Below, piece after piece: positions 54,560 through 64,000 of a stretch of 64,000 bases of DNA (within the stretch, counting starts at the first letter, position 1; every line of letters begins with the position of its first letter). The position numbers were made by a program, and so were the translations under genes. A model generated the notes under the pieces. That model worked only from the letters and a program-made list of their open reading frames with translations. It was not told the DNA's origin and ran no database searches. The DNA comes from Thiothrix caldifontis (GTDB lineage Bacteria > Pseudomonadota > Gammaproteobacteria > Thiotrichales > Thiotrichaceae). The DNA lies in NCBI RefSeq assembly GCF_900107695.1, contig NZ_FNQP01000014.1:1-64000 (forward strand). Reading direction: 5' to 3'.

Positions 54560-55720
54560 ATGGATGGACTTTCATCATCTCTCACTAACATATTAGGGGA
54601 ACTGGCTTCCGGCAAACTAGGACATGCTTTGATTGGCTTGGCAATCTTGATTGTAGGGCTGATTGTGGTCAGCTTTATTGCAGGCTTCATCAAGCGTATG
54701 TTGGGAAAAGTAGGTTTCTTGGAACGCACTAAATTAGCTAAGCCACTGGCTTCCTTAATCAAAGCTTTGCTGACCATTTTTGTCTTAATGGCGGTCTTAC
54801 AGCACTTTGGGTTAACGGATGTGTTAGCACCGCTGAAAACCATGCTGAATAAGTTCCTGGCAGCTATCCCCAATATTATCGGTGCAGGTGTCATTGGTTA
54901 TGCTGGCTGGGTCATTGCAAAGATTGTTTCAGAACTAACCGCCGTTGCACTTGGTAAAGTTGATCGTCAATTGGCCCTTAAAATGGGTGACCAAAGCACG
55001 CAAGGCATGAAGATCTCCAAAATTGGCAGTTCTTTCATTTTTGCTGCCATCTTAATCCCTATCGCGGTAAGCGCCTTAGGGGTATTAAATATTCCTTCCA
55101 TTACTCAACCTGCTTCTGACATGCTGAATAAGCTACTAGCGGCTATTCCAAATATTATTGGTGCAGGTATTATCCTAGCGGTAACCTATTTTGTTGCTAA
55201 GTTTGTGGTATCCATGCTAACCAGTGTCTTGGATGGCATCAATATCAACGGTATGCCACAAAAATTGGGGTTGACCGGCGTCTTTAATGACTCATTCACA
55301 CCGACTAAATTAGTTAGCAATGTCATTATGTTCTTTGCCATGTTGACGGCTGCGACGGCAGCAGTGAATACCTTGGGTATTGAAATCATTTCCAATATCT
55401 TTGCAAAAGTGTTGGAGTTTGGTGGCGGTATTCTGGTCGGGGGCGTTATTCTGCTGGTTGGTTATTTCCTAAGTACTTTGGCGTATAACAAACTGAGTCA
55501 ATATGGCAGTTCTGGCATCGCCAGCATTGCCCGTTTCGCTATTTTAGGCTTGGTGTTGGCAATGGGGCTGCGGGCAATGGGATTGGCAGATAATATCGTG
55601 AATATGGCATTTGGTTTCACGTTGGGTGCAGTAGCGATTGCAGCAGCTTTAGCCTTTGGTTTAGGCGGGCGTGAAGCCGCTAAACGCATTGCCAATGGCT
55701 GGGCTGACAAAATCAAGTAA
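54560..55720 (+). CDS. Mechanosensitive-channel-like protein with duplicated TM unit
   Basis: 386 aa, about 8-10 hydrophobic segments. An internal duplication is visible: LAAIPNIIGAGVIGYAG (about 97-113) and LAAIPNIIGAGIILAV (about 193-208), each with an amphipathic helix after it, as in the TM_helix (PF05552-type) family. The usual MscS soluble domain is not seen. AGGAG with 8-nt spacing fits the ATG at 54560. Confidence 0.72.
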   Translation: MDGLSSSLTNILGELASGKLGHALIGLAILIVGLIVVSFIAGFIKRMLGKVGFLERTKLAKPLASLIKALLTIFVLMAVLQHFGLTDVLAPLKTMLNKFLAAIPNIIGAGVIGYAGWVIAKIVSELTAVALGKVDRQLALKMGDQSTQGMKISKIGSSFIFAAILIPIAVSALGVLNIPSITQPASDMLNKLLAAIPNIIGAGIILAVTYFVAKFVVSMLTSVLDGININGMPQKLGLTGVFNDSFTPTKLVSNVIMFFAMLTAATAAVNTLGIEIISNIFAKVLEFGGGILVGGVILLVGYFLSTLAYNKLSQYGSSGIASIARFAILGLVLAMGLRAMGLADNIVNMAFGFTLGAVAIAAALAFGLGGREAAKRIANGWADKIK

Positions 55721-55754
55721 TGCTGATTGGGTTAATGCCCATAATACCCAAAAT

Positions 55755-55784
55755 AAAGGGGAGTGTATGACACATTCCCCTTTT
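55755..55784. terminator. Bidirectional terminator
   Basis: AAAGGGGAGTGT / ACATTCCCCTTT stem flanked by A and T runs between convergent genes. Confidence 0.85.
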
Positions 55785-55787
55785 CTA

Positions 55788-56387
55788 TCACGCTAATAAT
55801 GCCGCTACTTTCTTTCGATCTGCTCGCTTCATTGCTTTCCCTGTAACCGGGCTAATCGGCGTACTCGCAAATCGGTCATCATGTGGGAATACCATCAATT
55901 CCACCTCCACATCATCCACGTAAAAGCGTAGCAACGGAAAATATTCCTGCTTTTTATTCCCTAAACGCGTGCGACGTTCGTGAACCTGGAATGGAATATG
56001 CTGATCTTCTAGAAAAAACATCACCTCTTCTACGCCATCGGCTGATAAATACAGGGTCACAGCGGAGTGTGGGCTAGACGTTCCTTCTAAAGCTGCTCCC
56101 GTCAAATAGGGGTTGTAGGCTTGCAGGAAATCCATGGCTTCTAAGGCAACCTCACGGTGATGCCGCAACACAGCAGGTTGAGTATCTGCATCGAATAACT
56201 GAATGCGCTGGTGAATCGCTGCCTCGATTTCTTCATTGGTAGGCTGAGCGCTACCATGTGCTGAAACCCCCAGTTGCTCGGCTGCCCGCAACTTAGCCAA
56301 ACGATAGTCACGCATCCCCTCCTCATAAATCAGACGGGCTGCTTCCTCTGCTACCCAATGGCGTACTTCATCGCGGGTATTACGCAT
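55788..56387 (-). CDS. Hypothetical protein, possible nucleotidyltransferase-like fold
   Basis: 199 aa. Acidic, no membrane or signal segments. Starts MRNTRDEVRHWVAEEAARLI; a central DVEVELMVFPHDDRF motif could hint at a nucleotidyltransferase-like site, but I cannot name the family. Its ATG overlaps the mrcA stop by one base, so it is probably co-transcribed. Confidence 0.55.
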   Translation of the reverse strand: MRNTRDEVRHWVAEEAARLIYEEGMRDYRLAKLRAAEQLGVSAHGSAQPTNEEIEAAIHQRIQLFDADTQPAVLRHHREVALEAMDFLQAYNPYLTGAALEGTSSPHSAVTLYLSADGVEEVMFFLEDQHIPFQVHERRTRLGNKKQEYFPLLRFYVDDVEVELMVFPHDDRFASTPISPVTGKAMKRADRKKVAALLA

Positions 56388-58963
56388 CAGAACAATTGCT
56401 CAGGAATTTCGACCCGTTCAGGTGTACGTTGTGGTGCTGGTGCTCGTGGTGCTGAGCCACTGGTCGGAGCTACCTGACGTGGTGCAATATCTCGCTCGCT
56501 TTTGTACTGAAAGCCAACCCCTGAATTTTCCGCACGAGCAGTACTGCGACGGCGCGGTTTATCTTCAGTATTCAGATCTAAATCAGCCTCTTTAAGATCA
56601 ACTGGCTTTTCCCATTCTTTAGACGGCTCACCTTTAAGCACACGATGCATAAAATCAATCCACATGGGCAAAGCCACATTAGTAGCAGTTTCACCCTCGC
56701 CTAATTTAGACATATCATCGAAACCAACCCAAGCAACAGTTACCACATTAGGGGAAAAACCACAGAACCATGCATCTTTTTGATCATTCGTTGTACCGGT
56801 TTTACCCGCAATATCTTTACGATTTAAGCTACGCCCCGCACGGGCGGCAGTGCCAGACTGGGTAACATCTTGCATCATGCTAACAATCTGATAATGCGTT
56901 CTATTGTCCAGAATACGTTTAGCCGCAGGGTAAGCCCCATTCTCACCGATTTTCGGACGCTCAACCGCCGCAGTCTCCCAAATGGGTTTATCCGATGCTA
57001 CAGAATCCACGCTTTTCTTATCCGACTTATCCGCGCCTGCTGTGTTTTTACCATCCTTGCCTTCATAAGCATCGGCTGGCTGATCAGTCTGCTTTTCAAT
57101 AACACACACATCTGTCTCACCCGCACAAACCCTAGGCGAGGTCTCTTCAAACAACACTTTATGATTACGGTCTTCAATCTTGGTAATAAAGTAACTATCG
57201 ACTTTGTAACCACCATTCGCAAACACGGCATAAGCCGTCGCCATTTCCATCGGCGTCGTCATGGCTGTTCCCAGCGCAAGGGTTAAATTAGGCGGCAAAT
57301 TTTCTCTGGGAAACCCAAACTCGGTGGCAAAATCAATCGCGTAATTCACGCCAATGCTACGCAATAAACGGATCGAAACCAGATTACGGGATTTCGACAA
57401 TGCCTCCCGCAAAGTCGTAGGGCCGATGTACCTCCCCCCAAAGTTTTCTGGCTTCCATGTACTGCCCGGAATATCAATTGGTGCATCATTCACAATACTG
57501 GCTGGCGTGAAACCTTTCGCCAAAGCAGCCGCATACACAATAGGTTTAAAACTAGAACCGGGTTGACGCATGGCTTGCGTAGCACGGTTGAATTTAGAAT
57601 GTTGGAAATCAAATCCGCCCATGACAGCACGTACCGCACCATCACTAGGATCCAATGAGACTAAAGCCCCCCCTACCGTCGGCACTTGGGAAAGCACCCA
57701 CGTATTTTTTTCTTTATCGGTCTGACGAACCCGAACCACATCCCCAGCCTTCAACACATCACTGACACGTTTAGGTGCAGCCCCTCGACGGTCTTCGCTT
57801 TTGAATTCACGCGCCCATTTGACGGCTTCGAATGTCAAGGTCACGCGAGTTTCACCCACCAATAACTCCGCCGCGCTAGCATCTGCTGTTAACACCAATG
57901 CAGGATACAACTCCCCTAATACGGGGTAGGAAGAGAGCTTGTCACGCATCTCATCTTCTGTTTTCAAATCACTGAGCACGAGTTTGTCTTCTGGCCCACG
58001 ATAACCGTGGCGTTGGTCATACGCTAACAATGATTTACGTAATGACTCGGCGGCTTCTTTCTGAATGTCGGAATTTAGTGTGGTGTAGACATGGTAACCT
58101 TGGGTATACGCATTTTCTTCACCAAAGCGTTTTACAATATCAGCGCGTACCATTTCAGCCAGATAAGGCGCATCAGCATCAAGCTCTGTTTTATGCCGTT
58201 TAGCGGTATTCGGTTCATTTAACGCGGTCTGATATTCAAGTGGAGTAATGTGCTGCAACTCCAGCATCCGCTTGAGAATGTAATTGCGGCGGATCATGGC
58301 ACGCTCAGGGTTGGCCAATGGGTTATAACGCGAAGGTGCTTTAGGCAAACCCGCAATCATGGCACTTTGTGCTAACGTCAACTCATCTAAAGTTTTGCCG
58401 TAATACGTTTCCGCAGCAGAAGCAATACCATAAGCCCGGTTACCTAAGTAAATTTTGTTAAGGTACAGCTCAAGAATTTGGCTTTTACTCAGCGTCTGTT
58501 CCATTTTAATGGCTAATAAGGTCTCCTTGAGCTTACGCTCAAGATTTTTCCCAGAATCTAGGAAGGAGTTTCGCGCCAGTTGCATAGTAATCGTGCTCGC
58601 CCCCTGACTAGCGGAACCCGTCGATGCCACACTACGCAGCGCACGTAGCACGCCTTTTATGTCAACCCCTTGGTGGTCGTAAAATCGAGCATCCTCAATA
58701 TCTAAAAAGGCCAACTTCAACTTTTCGGGTACGTCTCCCAGCTTAACAGGACGACTACGATGTTCGCCGTATTCCGCCAACAATTCACCATCACGGGTAT
58801 AGATACGCAAAGGCACTTGGATGTCGATCTTGCGTAACTCTGCCTCATCGGGTAACTGGGGGGAATAGTGGGAATATAGGGCAAACAATCCCAACGCCCC
58901 TAATGTAAGGAGCGCAAAAAAAGCACCTAAAACAAGCTGAAAAAACTTATAGATGAACCGCAT
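56387..58963 (-). CDS. mrcA: Penicillin-binding protein 1A
   Basis: 858-aa class A PBP. An N-terminal TM helix (about 8-30), glycosyltransferase domain (EDARFYDHQGVD, STITMQLARN, NKIYLGNRAYGIASAA) and transpeptidase domain with SxxK in QPGSSFKPIVY, SxN in SKSRNLVSIR and KTG in GKTGTTNDQKDAWF. An OB-like region lies between the two. Divergent from pilMNOPQ. Confidence 0.95.
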   Translation of the reverse strand: MRFIYKFFQLVLGAFFALLTLGALGLFALYSHYSPQLPDEAELRKIDIQVPLRIYTRDGELLAEYGEHRSRPVKLGDVPEKLKLAFLDIEDARFYDHQGVDIKGVLRALRSVASTGSASQGASTITMQLARNSFLDSGKNLERKLKETLLAIKMEQTLSKSQILELYLNKIYLGNRAYGIASAAETYYGKTLDELTLAQSAMIAGLPKAPSRYNPLANPERAMIRRNYILKRMLELQHITPLEYQTALNEPNTAKRHKTELDADAPYLAEMVRADIVKRFGEENAYTQGYHVYTTLNSDIQKEAAESLRKSLLAYDQRHGYRGPEDKLVLSDLKTEDEMRDKLSSYPVLGELYPALVLTADASAAELLVGETRVTLTFEAVKWAREFKSEDRRGAAPKRVSDVLKAGDVVRVRQTDKEKNTWVLSQVPTVGGALVSLDPSDGAVRAVMGGFDFQHSKFNRATQAMRQPGSSFKPIVYAAALAKGFTPASIVNDAPIDIPGSTWKPENFGGRYIGPTTLREALSKSRNLVSIRLLRSIGVNYAIDFATEFGFPRENLPPNLTLALGTAMTTPMEMATAYAVFANGGYKVDSYFITKIEDRNHKVLFEETSPRVCAGETDVCVIEKQTDQPADAYEGKDGKNTAGADKSDKKSVDSVASDKPIWETAAVERPKIGENGAYPAAKRILDNRTHYQIVSMMQDVTQSGTAARAGRSLNRKDIAGKTGTTNDQKDAWFCGFSPNVVTVAWVGFDDMSKLGEGETATNVALPMWIDFMHRVLKGEPSKEWEKPVDLKEADLDLNTEDKPRRRSTARAENSGVGFQYKSERDIAPRQVAPTSGSAPRAPAPQRTPERVEIPEQLF

Positions 58964-59133
58964 GACTACATTGGACTTTTATTCATTTACGCACGGCTCC
59001 CGTTTATCTGAAAGCACGCCACCCAAGACGGGCAGAGTAGACTATTTTGGGATTCGACGCTACCATTGACTTGAAAATAATTAAAAGACACGTCACACAA
59101 CGTTTAATAATAACAATAACTTCGGAATTGCCT

Positions 59134-60186
59134 GTGTTTTCAATATATCCTCGTAAAGAAAGCTTACTCGGTCTGGACATCAGCTCTTCCGCCATAAAAC
59201 TGGTGGAAATGACCCGCAAGGGACGTGACTACCGAATCGAAAGTTACTCCGTCGCCCCCCTGCCGGAGGGTGTCGCCAATGAAAAAGACATTGTGGAACC
59301 GGAACCAGTGGGAGAAGCCATCCGCAAAGCTTTGCGTGATAGCCGTTCCAAACTGAAGCATTGTGCCTTGGCCATTCCCACCTCCATGGCGATTAGCAAA
59401 ATCATTGCCATGCCAGCCTCTATTCCTCAAGCGGAGTTGGAAGCACAAATGTCAATGGAGGCCGAGCAACACATCCCCTACCCTATGAACGAGGTCAATT
59501 ACGACTTTGAAATTCTAGGCCCTTCCGCCAATTCACCAGAAACAGTCGACGTATTGTTAGCGGCAACACGCTCTGAAAATGTCGAAGTTCGGGTAGCGGC
59601 TGCCGAAATGGCTGGCCTAACCGTGGATATTGTCGATACAGAAACCCACGCGCTGGAAAAAGTGCTGCGCCATTTAACCAACGAATTAGAGCAAAACGAC
59701 TCGTTAGCCATTGTCGATTTTGGCGCAACCATGACCGGCATTAGTGTATTCGAGCGTAGCCGCCTAACGTTTTCTCGCGAACAAACTTTCGGCGGGCGAC
59801 AATTAACCGAAGAAATCATGCACCGCTATGGCCTCACTTGGCAGGAAGCAGGCTTAGCAAAAAAAGAAGGCAACTTACCGGAAAACTACGTTTCAGAAGT
59901 GTTAGAACCCTTCAAAGACAGCATGGTACGCCAATTACACCGTTTCCTTCAGTTTTATTACGCGTCCAGTCAGAGAGACAGTGTATCGCAAATTCTCATT
60001 TGCGGCGGCTGCGCTCGCATTCCCGGTGTCGATGAACAAATCCAGTCCACTATCGGGATTCCGGTAAGGGTCATAAACCCTTTCACACGGGTTGCCCTAG
60101 GCTCACGTGTCAGTCCGGTTAGATTTACCAATGACATGCAAGCCTTGCTTATTGCAGCCGGTCTATCACTGCGAGGGTTAGAATAA
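59134..60186 (+). CDS. pilM: Type IV pilus inner-membrane platform protein PilM
   Basis: 350 aa from a GTG at 59134; actin-like fold with LLGLDISSSAIKLVEM and the phosphate motif VDFGATMTG. PilM binds the PilN N-terminus. GGAA precedes the GTG with about 6-nt spacing; an upstream in-frame ATG at 59047 would add 29 residues not typical of PilM. Confidence 0.9.
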   Translation: MFSIYPRKESLLGLDISSSAIKLVEMTRKGRDYRIESYSVAPLPEGVANEKDIVEPEPVGEAIRKALRDSRSKLKHCALAIPTSMAISKIIAMPASIPQAELEAQMSMEAEQHIPYPMNEVNYDFEILGPSANSPETVDVLLAATRSENVEVRVAAAEMAGLTVDIVDTETHALEKVLRHLTNELEQNDSLAIVDFGATMTGISVFERSRLTFSREQTFGGRQLTEEIMHRYGLTWQEAGLAKKEGNLPENYVSEVLEPFKDSMVRQLHRFLQFYYASSQRDSVSQILICGGCARIPGVDEQIQSTIGIPVRVINPFTRVALGSRVSPVRFTNDMQALLIAAGLSLRGLE

Positions 60187-60836
60187 TGGCTGGTCTAAAC
60201 CTCCTGCCTTGGCGGGAAAAAGCGCGTGAAGAAAAGAAAAAGCAGTTTTTCACTCTTGTAGGAGGCAGTGCAGCACTAGCCGCTGGGATTGTCTTTGGCG
60301 CACACCAATACATGCAATACGCTATCGGTTATCAAGAGCAACGCAACCAATTTTTGAGCACTGAAATTGCTGAGCTGGATAAACAAATCAAGGAAATTGA
60401 GGCACTAGATGCCACCCGACAAGCCTTATTAGATAGAATGCAAGTGATTGAAGACCTGCAAAGTACCCGCCCGGCGATCGTGCACCTATTTGATGAAATG
60501 GTAAATGCGCTTCCCAAGGGCATGTACTTACTCCATCTGAAGCAAGAAGCCACCAAGGTACAACTTGAAGGTAAAGCAGAGTCCTATGCACGTGTTTCCA
60601 GCTACATGAACCGCTTGGATGCCTCTCCTTGGTTAAGTTCATCTAACTTAAATGTCATTTCCACTCAAAAAGATGCAACCGATGAGGAAATGGTACTGCG
60701 TGACTTTAAATTGGATGTCACCCAATTGCTACGTCAAACTCAGGAGGATGCTAACGCCGACAAAACCACACTACAAAAGGGTAGCACGCCTCCCAACGTG
60801 AAAAAGCCCGCTAAAACGCAGGAGGATGGCAAATGA
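60186..60836 (+). CDS. pilN: Type IV pilus assembly protein PilN
   Basis: 216 aa. Starts MAGLNLLPWREKAREEK, the PilM-binding segment, then one TM helix (about 23-42), coiled coil and a ferredoxin-like domain. Its ATG overlaps the pilM stop (TAATG). Confidence 0.95.
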   Translation: MAGLNLLPWREKAREEKKKQFFTLVGGSAALAAGIVFGAHQYMQYAIGYQEQRNQFLSTEIAELDKQIKEIEALDATRQALLDRMQVIEDLQSTRPAIVHLFDEMVNALPKGMYLLHLKQEATKVQLEGKAESYARVSSYMNRLDASPWLSSSNLNVISTQKDATDEEMVLRDFKLDVTQLLRQTQEDANADKTTLQKGSTPPNVKKPAKTQEDGK

Positions 60837-61474
60837 ATCTACATGAGTTGAATAATTTAGCGGACGATCCTGGTAGTGTCTCTTGGTCAATCAAGTCAGT
60901 AGCGCTCGTCCTCATCATGCTGATTATTTTGTTATTGGGCTACCAACTCATCATCGTTGATGAGCTAGATGCACTGACGAATGTAGAAACCAAGGAGCAG
61001 CAATTACGCGCTGATTTGGAAACCAAGCAAAAACGTGCCAGCCAGCTTCCACAATACAAAGCTCAAATGGAAGAAATGCAACGTTCTTTCAGTATTTTAT
61101 TACGTCAACTACCTAGTGATACTGAAATCCCCGGATTGATTCTGGATATTTCTGAAAAAGGCTTATCTAATGGTCTGGAATTAGAGAGATTTGAGCCACA
61201 AAATGAAGTGCAAATGGAGTTTTATGCCGAGAAGCCCATCAAAATCATCGCCAAAGGTTCATACCGTGAACTAGCGACCTTTGTCAGTGATATTTCTGGC
61301 CTGTCGCGTATTGTGACCATCAACAATATCGACCTCAAGCCAGAAGAGAACAGCGGACGGCTGCGTTTAGAAGCCACACTCAAAACCTATCGCTACTTAG
61401 AAGAGGATAGCGGCGATGCTCCGACTAAAGCGAACGACAAAGTAGCCAGCAGCAATAAGGGGAAAAAAGGATGA
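60833..61474 (+). CDS. pilO: Type IV pilus assembly protein PilO
   Basis: 213 aa. One TM helix (about 20-44), a coiled coil (about 48-85) and a periplasmic ferredoxin-like domain. Overlaps pilN and pilP by four bases (ATGA). Confidence 0.93.
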   Translation: MNLHELNNLADDPGSVSWSIKSVALVLIMLIILLLGYQLIIVDELDALTNVETKEQQLRADLETKQKRASQLPQYKAQMEEMQRSFSILLRQLPSDTEIPGLILDISEKGLSNGLELERFEPQNEVQMEFYAEKPIKIIAKGSYRELATFVSDISGLSRIVTINNIDLKPEENSGRLRLEATLKTYRYLEEDSGDAPTKANDKVASSNKGKKG

Positions 61475-62028
61475 AACTGATTGCCCCCCATTTCCTCACA
61501 CACAGCGTAAAGTTATTGGTAGGTTTGAGCTTGTTAGCATCCCTAACAGCCTGTAACAATGACATGAGTGATTTGGAACAATACGTACAAAATGTTAAAG
61601 AAAAACCGGCCAGCCCCATTGACCCGATTCCCGAAATCAAACCCTATGTGCGTTTCATTTACCCTGGACACGAATTGGATCCGTTTGACTCCAAGATTCT
61701 TGCACCCGATACCGTGGCAGACCCCGGCAATGCCATTATGCCAGACCCAACTCGAGTACCCGAATTTCTGGAAAGCTTCCCTCTGGATAGCCTACGCATG
61801 GTGGGTACGCTCAACCAGAATGGCGCATTGTGGGCGCTTATTCGCATTCCAGATGGTGCTATTCACCGCGCCCGCCTAGGCAATTACCTCGGTAAAAATC
61901 ACGGCAAGATCAATAAAGTTGAAGAAACCAAAGTGATTGTTCAGGAAATTGTGGAAAATGGTTTTGGTGGTTTCAAAGAACGGGAAAATGCCATCGCCCT
62001 CTCTGACCTTAAAGATGTAAAAAAATAA
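61471..62028 (+). CDS. pilP: Type IV pilus lipoprotein PilP
   Basis: 185 aa. Lipoprotein signal with the lipobox LLASLTAC (Cys near 28), then a disordered region and a beta-sandwich (MVGTLNQNGALWALI, GAIHRARLGNYLGKNHG) that binds PilQ. 20 nt before pilQ. Confidence 0.93.
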   Translation: MKLIAPHFLTHSVKLLVGLSLLASLTACNNDMSDLEQYVQNVKEKPASPIDPIPEIKPYVRFIYPGHELDPFDSKILAPDTVADPGNAIMPDPTRVPEFLESFPLDSLRMVGTLNQNGALWALIRIPDGAIHRARLGNYLGKNHGKINKVEETKVIVQEIVENGFGGFKERENAIALSDLKDVKK

Positions 62029-62048
62029 TACACAGGACTAGCAACAAA

Positions 62049-64000
62049 ATGAAAACAATAAAGCAAAGTGTTGCTTTGGCAATTCTCATGGCCTGCACCC
62101 CTGCCAGCAGCTTGGTTTTAGCAGCCGATAAGCAACTGCAAAATATTACAGCACATGCAGCAGGGAATAAGACAGAAATCCAATTGCAATTCAGCTCCCC
62201 AGTAGAATTGCCAAAAGGTTTTCTCATGGAAAATCCTTCACGGCTAGTCTTTGATTTTCCCGCTACCGAAGTTGCGCCCAATACCCGCAGCAAAGCGATT
62301 AATTTAGGGCAAGTGCAAACCATTGATGCTGCGAATAACAAAGGCAAAGCACGGGTAGTCGTGCATTTAAATGGGTTGGTTGACCATACCGTCGAATCAC
62401 GTGGTAACACTGTTGTCATGTTGTTTGACAATGCAGGTAACAAACATGATCAAAAAACACCTGCGCCAACGATGCAACGTAGTGGTAAAGCAGCTCCTGA
62501 TAGCCTTACCCCGCCCACCTTTGAGATCCCACCGCAACCACAAACGCCTGCGAAATCTCCTACCGTGGAGACGCAAAATCTTGCGTCTCTACCGCCAGCC
62601 AACAAAGCTTTGCCGTTGCCAGAATTGCCTATTCCTCAGGCATTACCAACCGATTACGCATGGTATACACCACCCAATACAACAGCACCGGTAACAACTC
62701 CCGCACCCGCGCCAGTCAATAAAACCGTAGTCACTGCCCCCAAACCGGCAACGGCTCCTGTTGTAGCCAAACCAGTAATGGCAAAGGCTCCAACGGCTGC
62801 GCCATTACCACCTGTTCAAGCCCCTACACTGGTTAATGCTGCGTCACAATTGCAAGGTGTTGACTTCCGGCGTGAACCTGACGGTGGCGGACGTGTCATC
62901 ATTAACCTACCCTCAGCCAATACCCAAGTTAGCGACAGTAAAAGCGGCAACACCATCACCGTTACATTAGCTGATGTTGATGTCCCCAGCGATCTGCAAA
63001 AGCGCATGGATGTCATGGATTTTGGTACGCCCGTCAGCGGTATTGACGTAACACAACGTAATGACGGTGCTCGCATTCGCATTGCTAATCACGAAGGGTT
63101 TGAACACCGCATCAAGCGTAATGGCAATGAGTACATCGTTTACATCGACAAACTCAAAGTGTCAGCAGAGGAAAAATTAGCTGGAGAGCAGAAAAAGAAA
63201 AACTTTACAGGTGAAAAACTCTCGCTCAACTTCCAAGACATCGAAGTACGTGCCGTCTTGCAATTGCTAGCCGACTTCACCGACAAAAACATCGTGGTCA
63301 GCGACACCGTGGCAGGAAATATTACTGTACGCCTCAAAGACGTACCTTGGGATCAGGCCCTCGACATCGTACTCGAATCCAAAAACCTAGCGATGCGCGA
63401 AAACGGCAATGTCATTTGGGTCGCCCCCGCCGCAGAACTGACCGCAAAAGAACAGCAGGAACTACAATCCATTAAGGCGAAGCAAGAGCTAGAACCTTTG
63501 GTGACAGAATACATTGCCATCAACTTTGCCAAAGCCACTGAACTTTCTGCTTTAATCGAAAAATCTCAAGGTGAAGATAAACAATCGCTGTTATCTCCAC
63601 GCGGCAAAGTATCGGTAGATGAACGCACCAACACACTACTCGTACAAGACACTGCCACTCAGGTAAAAGCCATCCGCGATTTGGTTAAAGCACTGGACGT
63701 TCCAGTGGAACAAGTTCTGATCGAATCACGTATTGTGATTGCCAACGATACTTTTGGCAAAGAACTAGGCGCACGCTTTGGCGTTACGCCAACATGGATT
63801 AATAAAGATACCATCGGGATCGGCACAGGCCACCTCGGCTCCGGTACCGATGACTATTGGGAAAGTGCCACCAAAGCGCTTGCCGATACAACGGGTGAAA
63901 GCACCATCACCATTCCCGGTCTCAGTGACCGTCTCAGTGTCAACTTACCGGTGACAGGTGCTATCGGCAGCTATGGCTTCTCAATTCTCAGCAAAGACTT
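62049..64000 (+). CDS. pilQ: Type IV pilus secretin PilQ (3' end beyond window)
   Basis: Starts MKTIKQSVALAILMACTPAS with a signal peptide. Two AMIN-like cell-wall-binding domains (about 30-130 and 255-350) flank a Pro/Ala/Thr-rich linker (about 135-250). Then an STN-type domain (LNFQDIEVRAVLQLLADFTDKN) and an N1/NolW domain (ERTNTLLVQDTATQVKAIRDLV). The secretin barrel lies largely past the edge, so 650 codons are visible. Confidence 0.93.
   Translation, partial: MKTIKQSVALAILMACTPASSLVLAADKQLQNITAHAAGNKTEIQLQFSSPVELPKGFLMENPSRLVFDFPATEVAPNTRSKAINLGQVQTIDAANNKGKARVVVHLNGLVDHTVESRGNTVVMLFDNAGNKHDQKTPAPTMQRSGKAAPDSLTPPTFEIPPQPQTPAKSPTVETQNLASLPPANKALPLPELPIPQALPTDYAWYTPPNTTAPVTTPAPAPVNKTVVTAPKPATAPVVAKPVMAKAPTAAPLPPVQAPTLVNAASQLQGVDFRREPDGGGRVIINLPSANTQVSDSKSGNTITVTLADVDVPSDLQKRMDVMDFGTPVSGIDVTQRNDGARIRIANHEGFEHRIKRNGNEYIVYIDKLKVSAEEKLAGEQKKKNFTGEKLSLNFQDIEVRAVLQLLADFTDKNIVVSDTVAGNITVRLKDVPWDQALDIVLESKNLAMRENGNVIWVAPAAELTAKEQQELQSIKAKQELEPLVTEYIAINFAKATELSALIEKSQGEDKQSLLSPRGKVSVDERTNTLLVQDTATQVKAIRDLVKALDVPVEQVLIESRIVIANDTFGKELGARFGVTPTWINKDTIGIGTGHLGSGTDDYWESATKALADTTGESTITIPGLSDRLSVNLPVTGAIGSYGFSILSKD

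Noticed and set aside
55788-56387. Confident nucleotidyltransferase call
   Set aside because: Only one short acidic motif suggests it, so it stays a hypothetical protein.
59047-59133. Upstream ATG of pilM
   Set aside because: It adds 29 residues not typical of PilM and has a poor RBS; the GTG at 59134 fits the family N-terminus.

Overview
The window reads as chromosomal DNA of a gammaproteobacterium. Support comes from the order rpsF-rpsR-rplI-dnaB-alr, mrcA divergent from pilMNOPQ, a complete iscRSUA-hscBA-fdx-iscX operon behind cysE, and a zapB-like/zapA/6S RNA/ubiH-type/pepP neighbourhood. A sulfur-oxidising Thiothrix-like (Thiotrichales) relative is my guess from the DsrE-like protein, the single-domain CbiX, the SLC13/TrkA-C permease beside a cysN scar, and exosortase H. 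The sequence does not prove the genus.

Layout. 1-330: leader and two strong promoters of a leftward rRNA operon whose 16S gene lies outside the window, then tyrS. 1.8-3.4 kb: LytM/M23 peptidoglycan endopeptidase. 3.4-9.7 kb: leftward cysE-isc operon with an IscR type-1 operator overlapping the cysE stop codon. 9.7-20.0 kb: [NiFe]-hydrogenase maturation genes hypABCDEF, broken into blocks by small unrelated genes and by a rightward insert (vapBC-type toxin-antitoxin, gene fragments including a cysN 3' scar, SLC13 permease). No hydrogenase structural gene is present. 20.1-33.3 kb: envelope and housekeeping genes (Aas-type acyltransferase/ligase, lytic transglycosylase, 2OG oxygenase, UbiH-type hydroxylase, a cytoplasmic thermolysin-like protein, pepP, zapA, 6S RNA, DsrE-like, CbiX-like, desaturase, NUDIX).

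33.3-43.9 kb is the accessory part: LysR regulator divergent from a glycerate-kinase/DUF455 pair, a double-SLT transglycosylase whose first domain has lost its catalytic Glu, an exosortase H locus with a nearby secreted DMFase-like protein carrying a GlyGly-CTERM-like tail, two opposed micro-ORFs and a small Ser/Thr kinase. 44.0-49.3 kb: ribosomal protein operon, dnaB carrying a 497-residue intein in its Walker A motif, alr. 49.4-55.7 kb: SH3-like protein, a Bae/Cpx-like two-component system with two Spy/CpxP-like proteins and an 11-bp repeat array that may be the regulator's operator, then an OmpA-type protein behind a structured leader and a mechanosensitive-channel-like protein. 55.8-64.0 kb: hypothetical protein, mrcA, and pilMNOPQ, with pilQ cut by the window edge.

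Themes: cell-envelope maintenance (LytM, three SLT domains, PBP1A, Alr, Spy proteins, type IV pilus, exosortase) and metal-cofactor assembly (isc, hyp). The strongest candidates for something undescribed are the exosortase H locus with its mismatched sorting tail and micro-ORFs, the DnaB intein with an internal HTH, the half-dead double transglycosylase, the cytoplasmic M4-like protein, and the structured leader at 53.5 kb.
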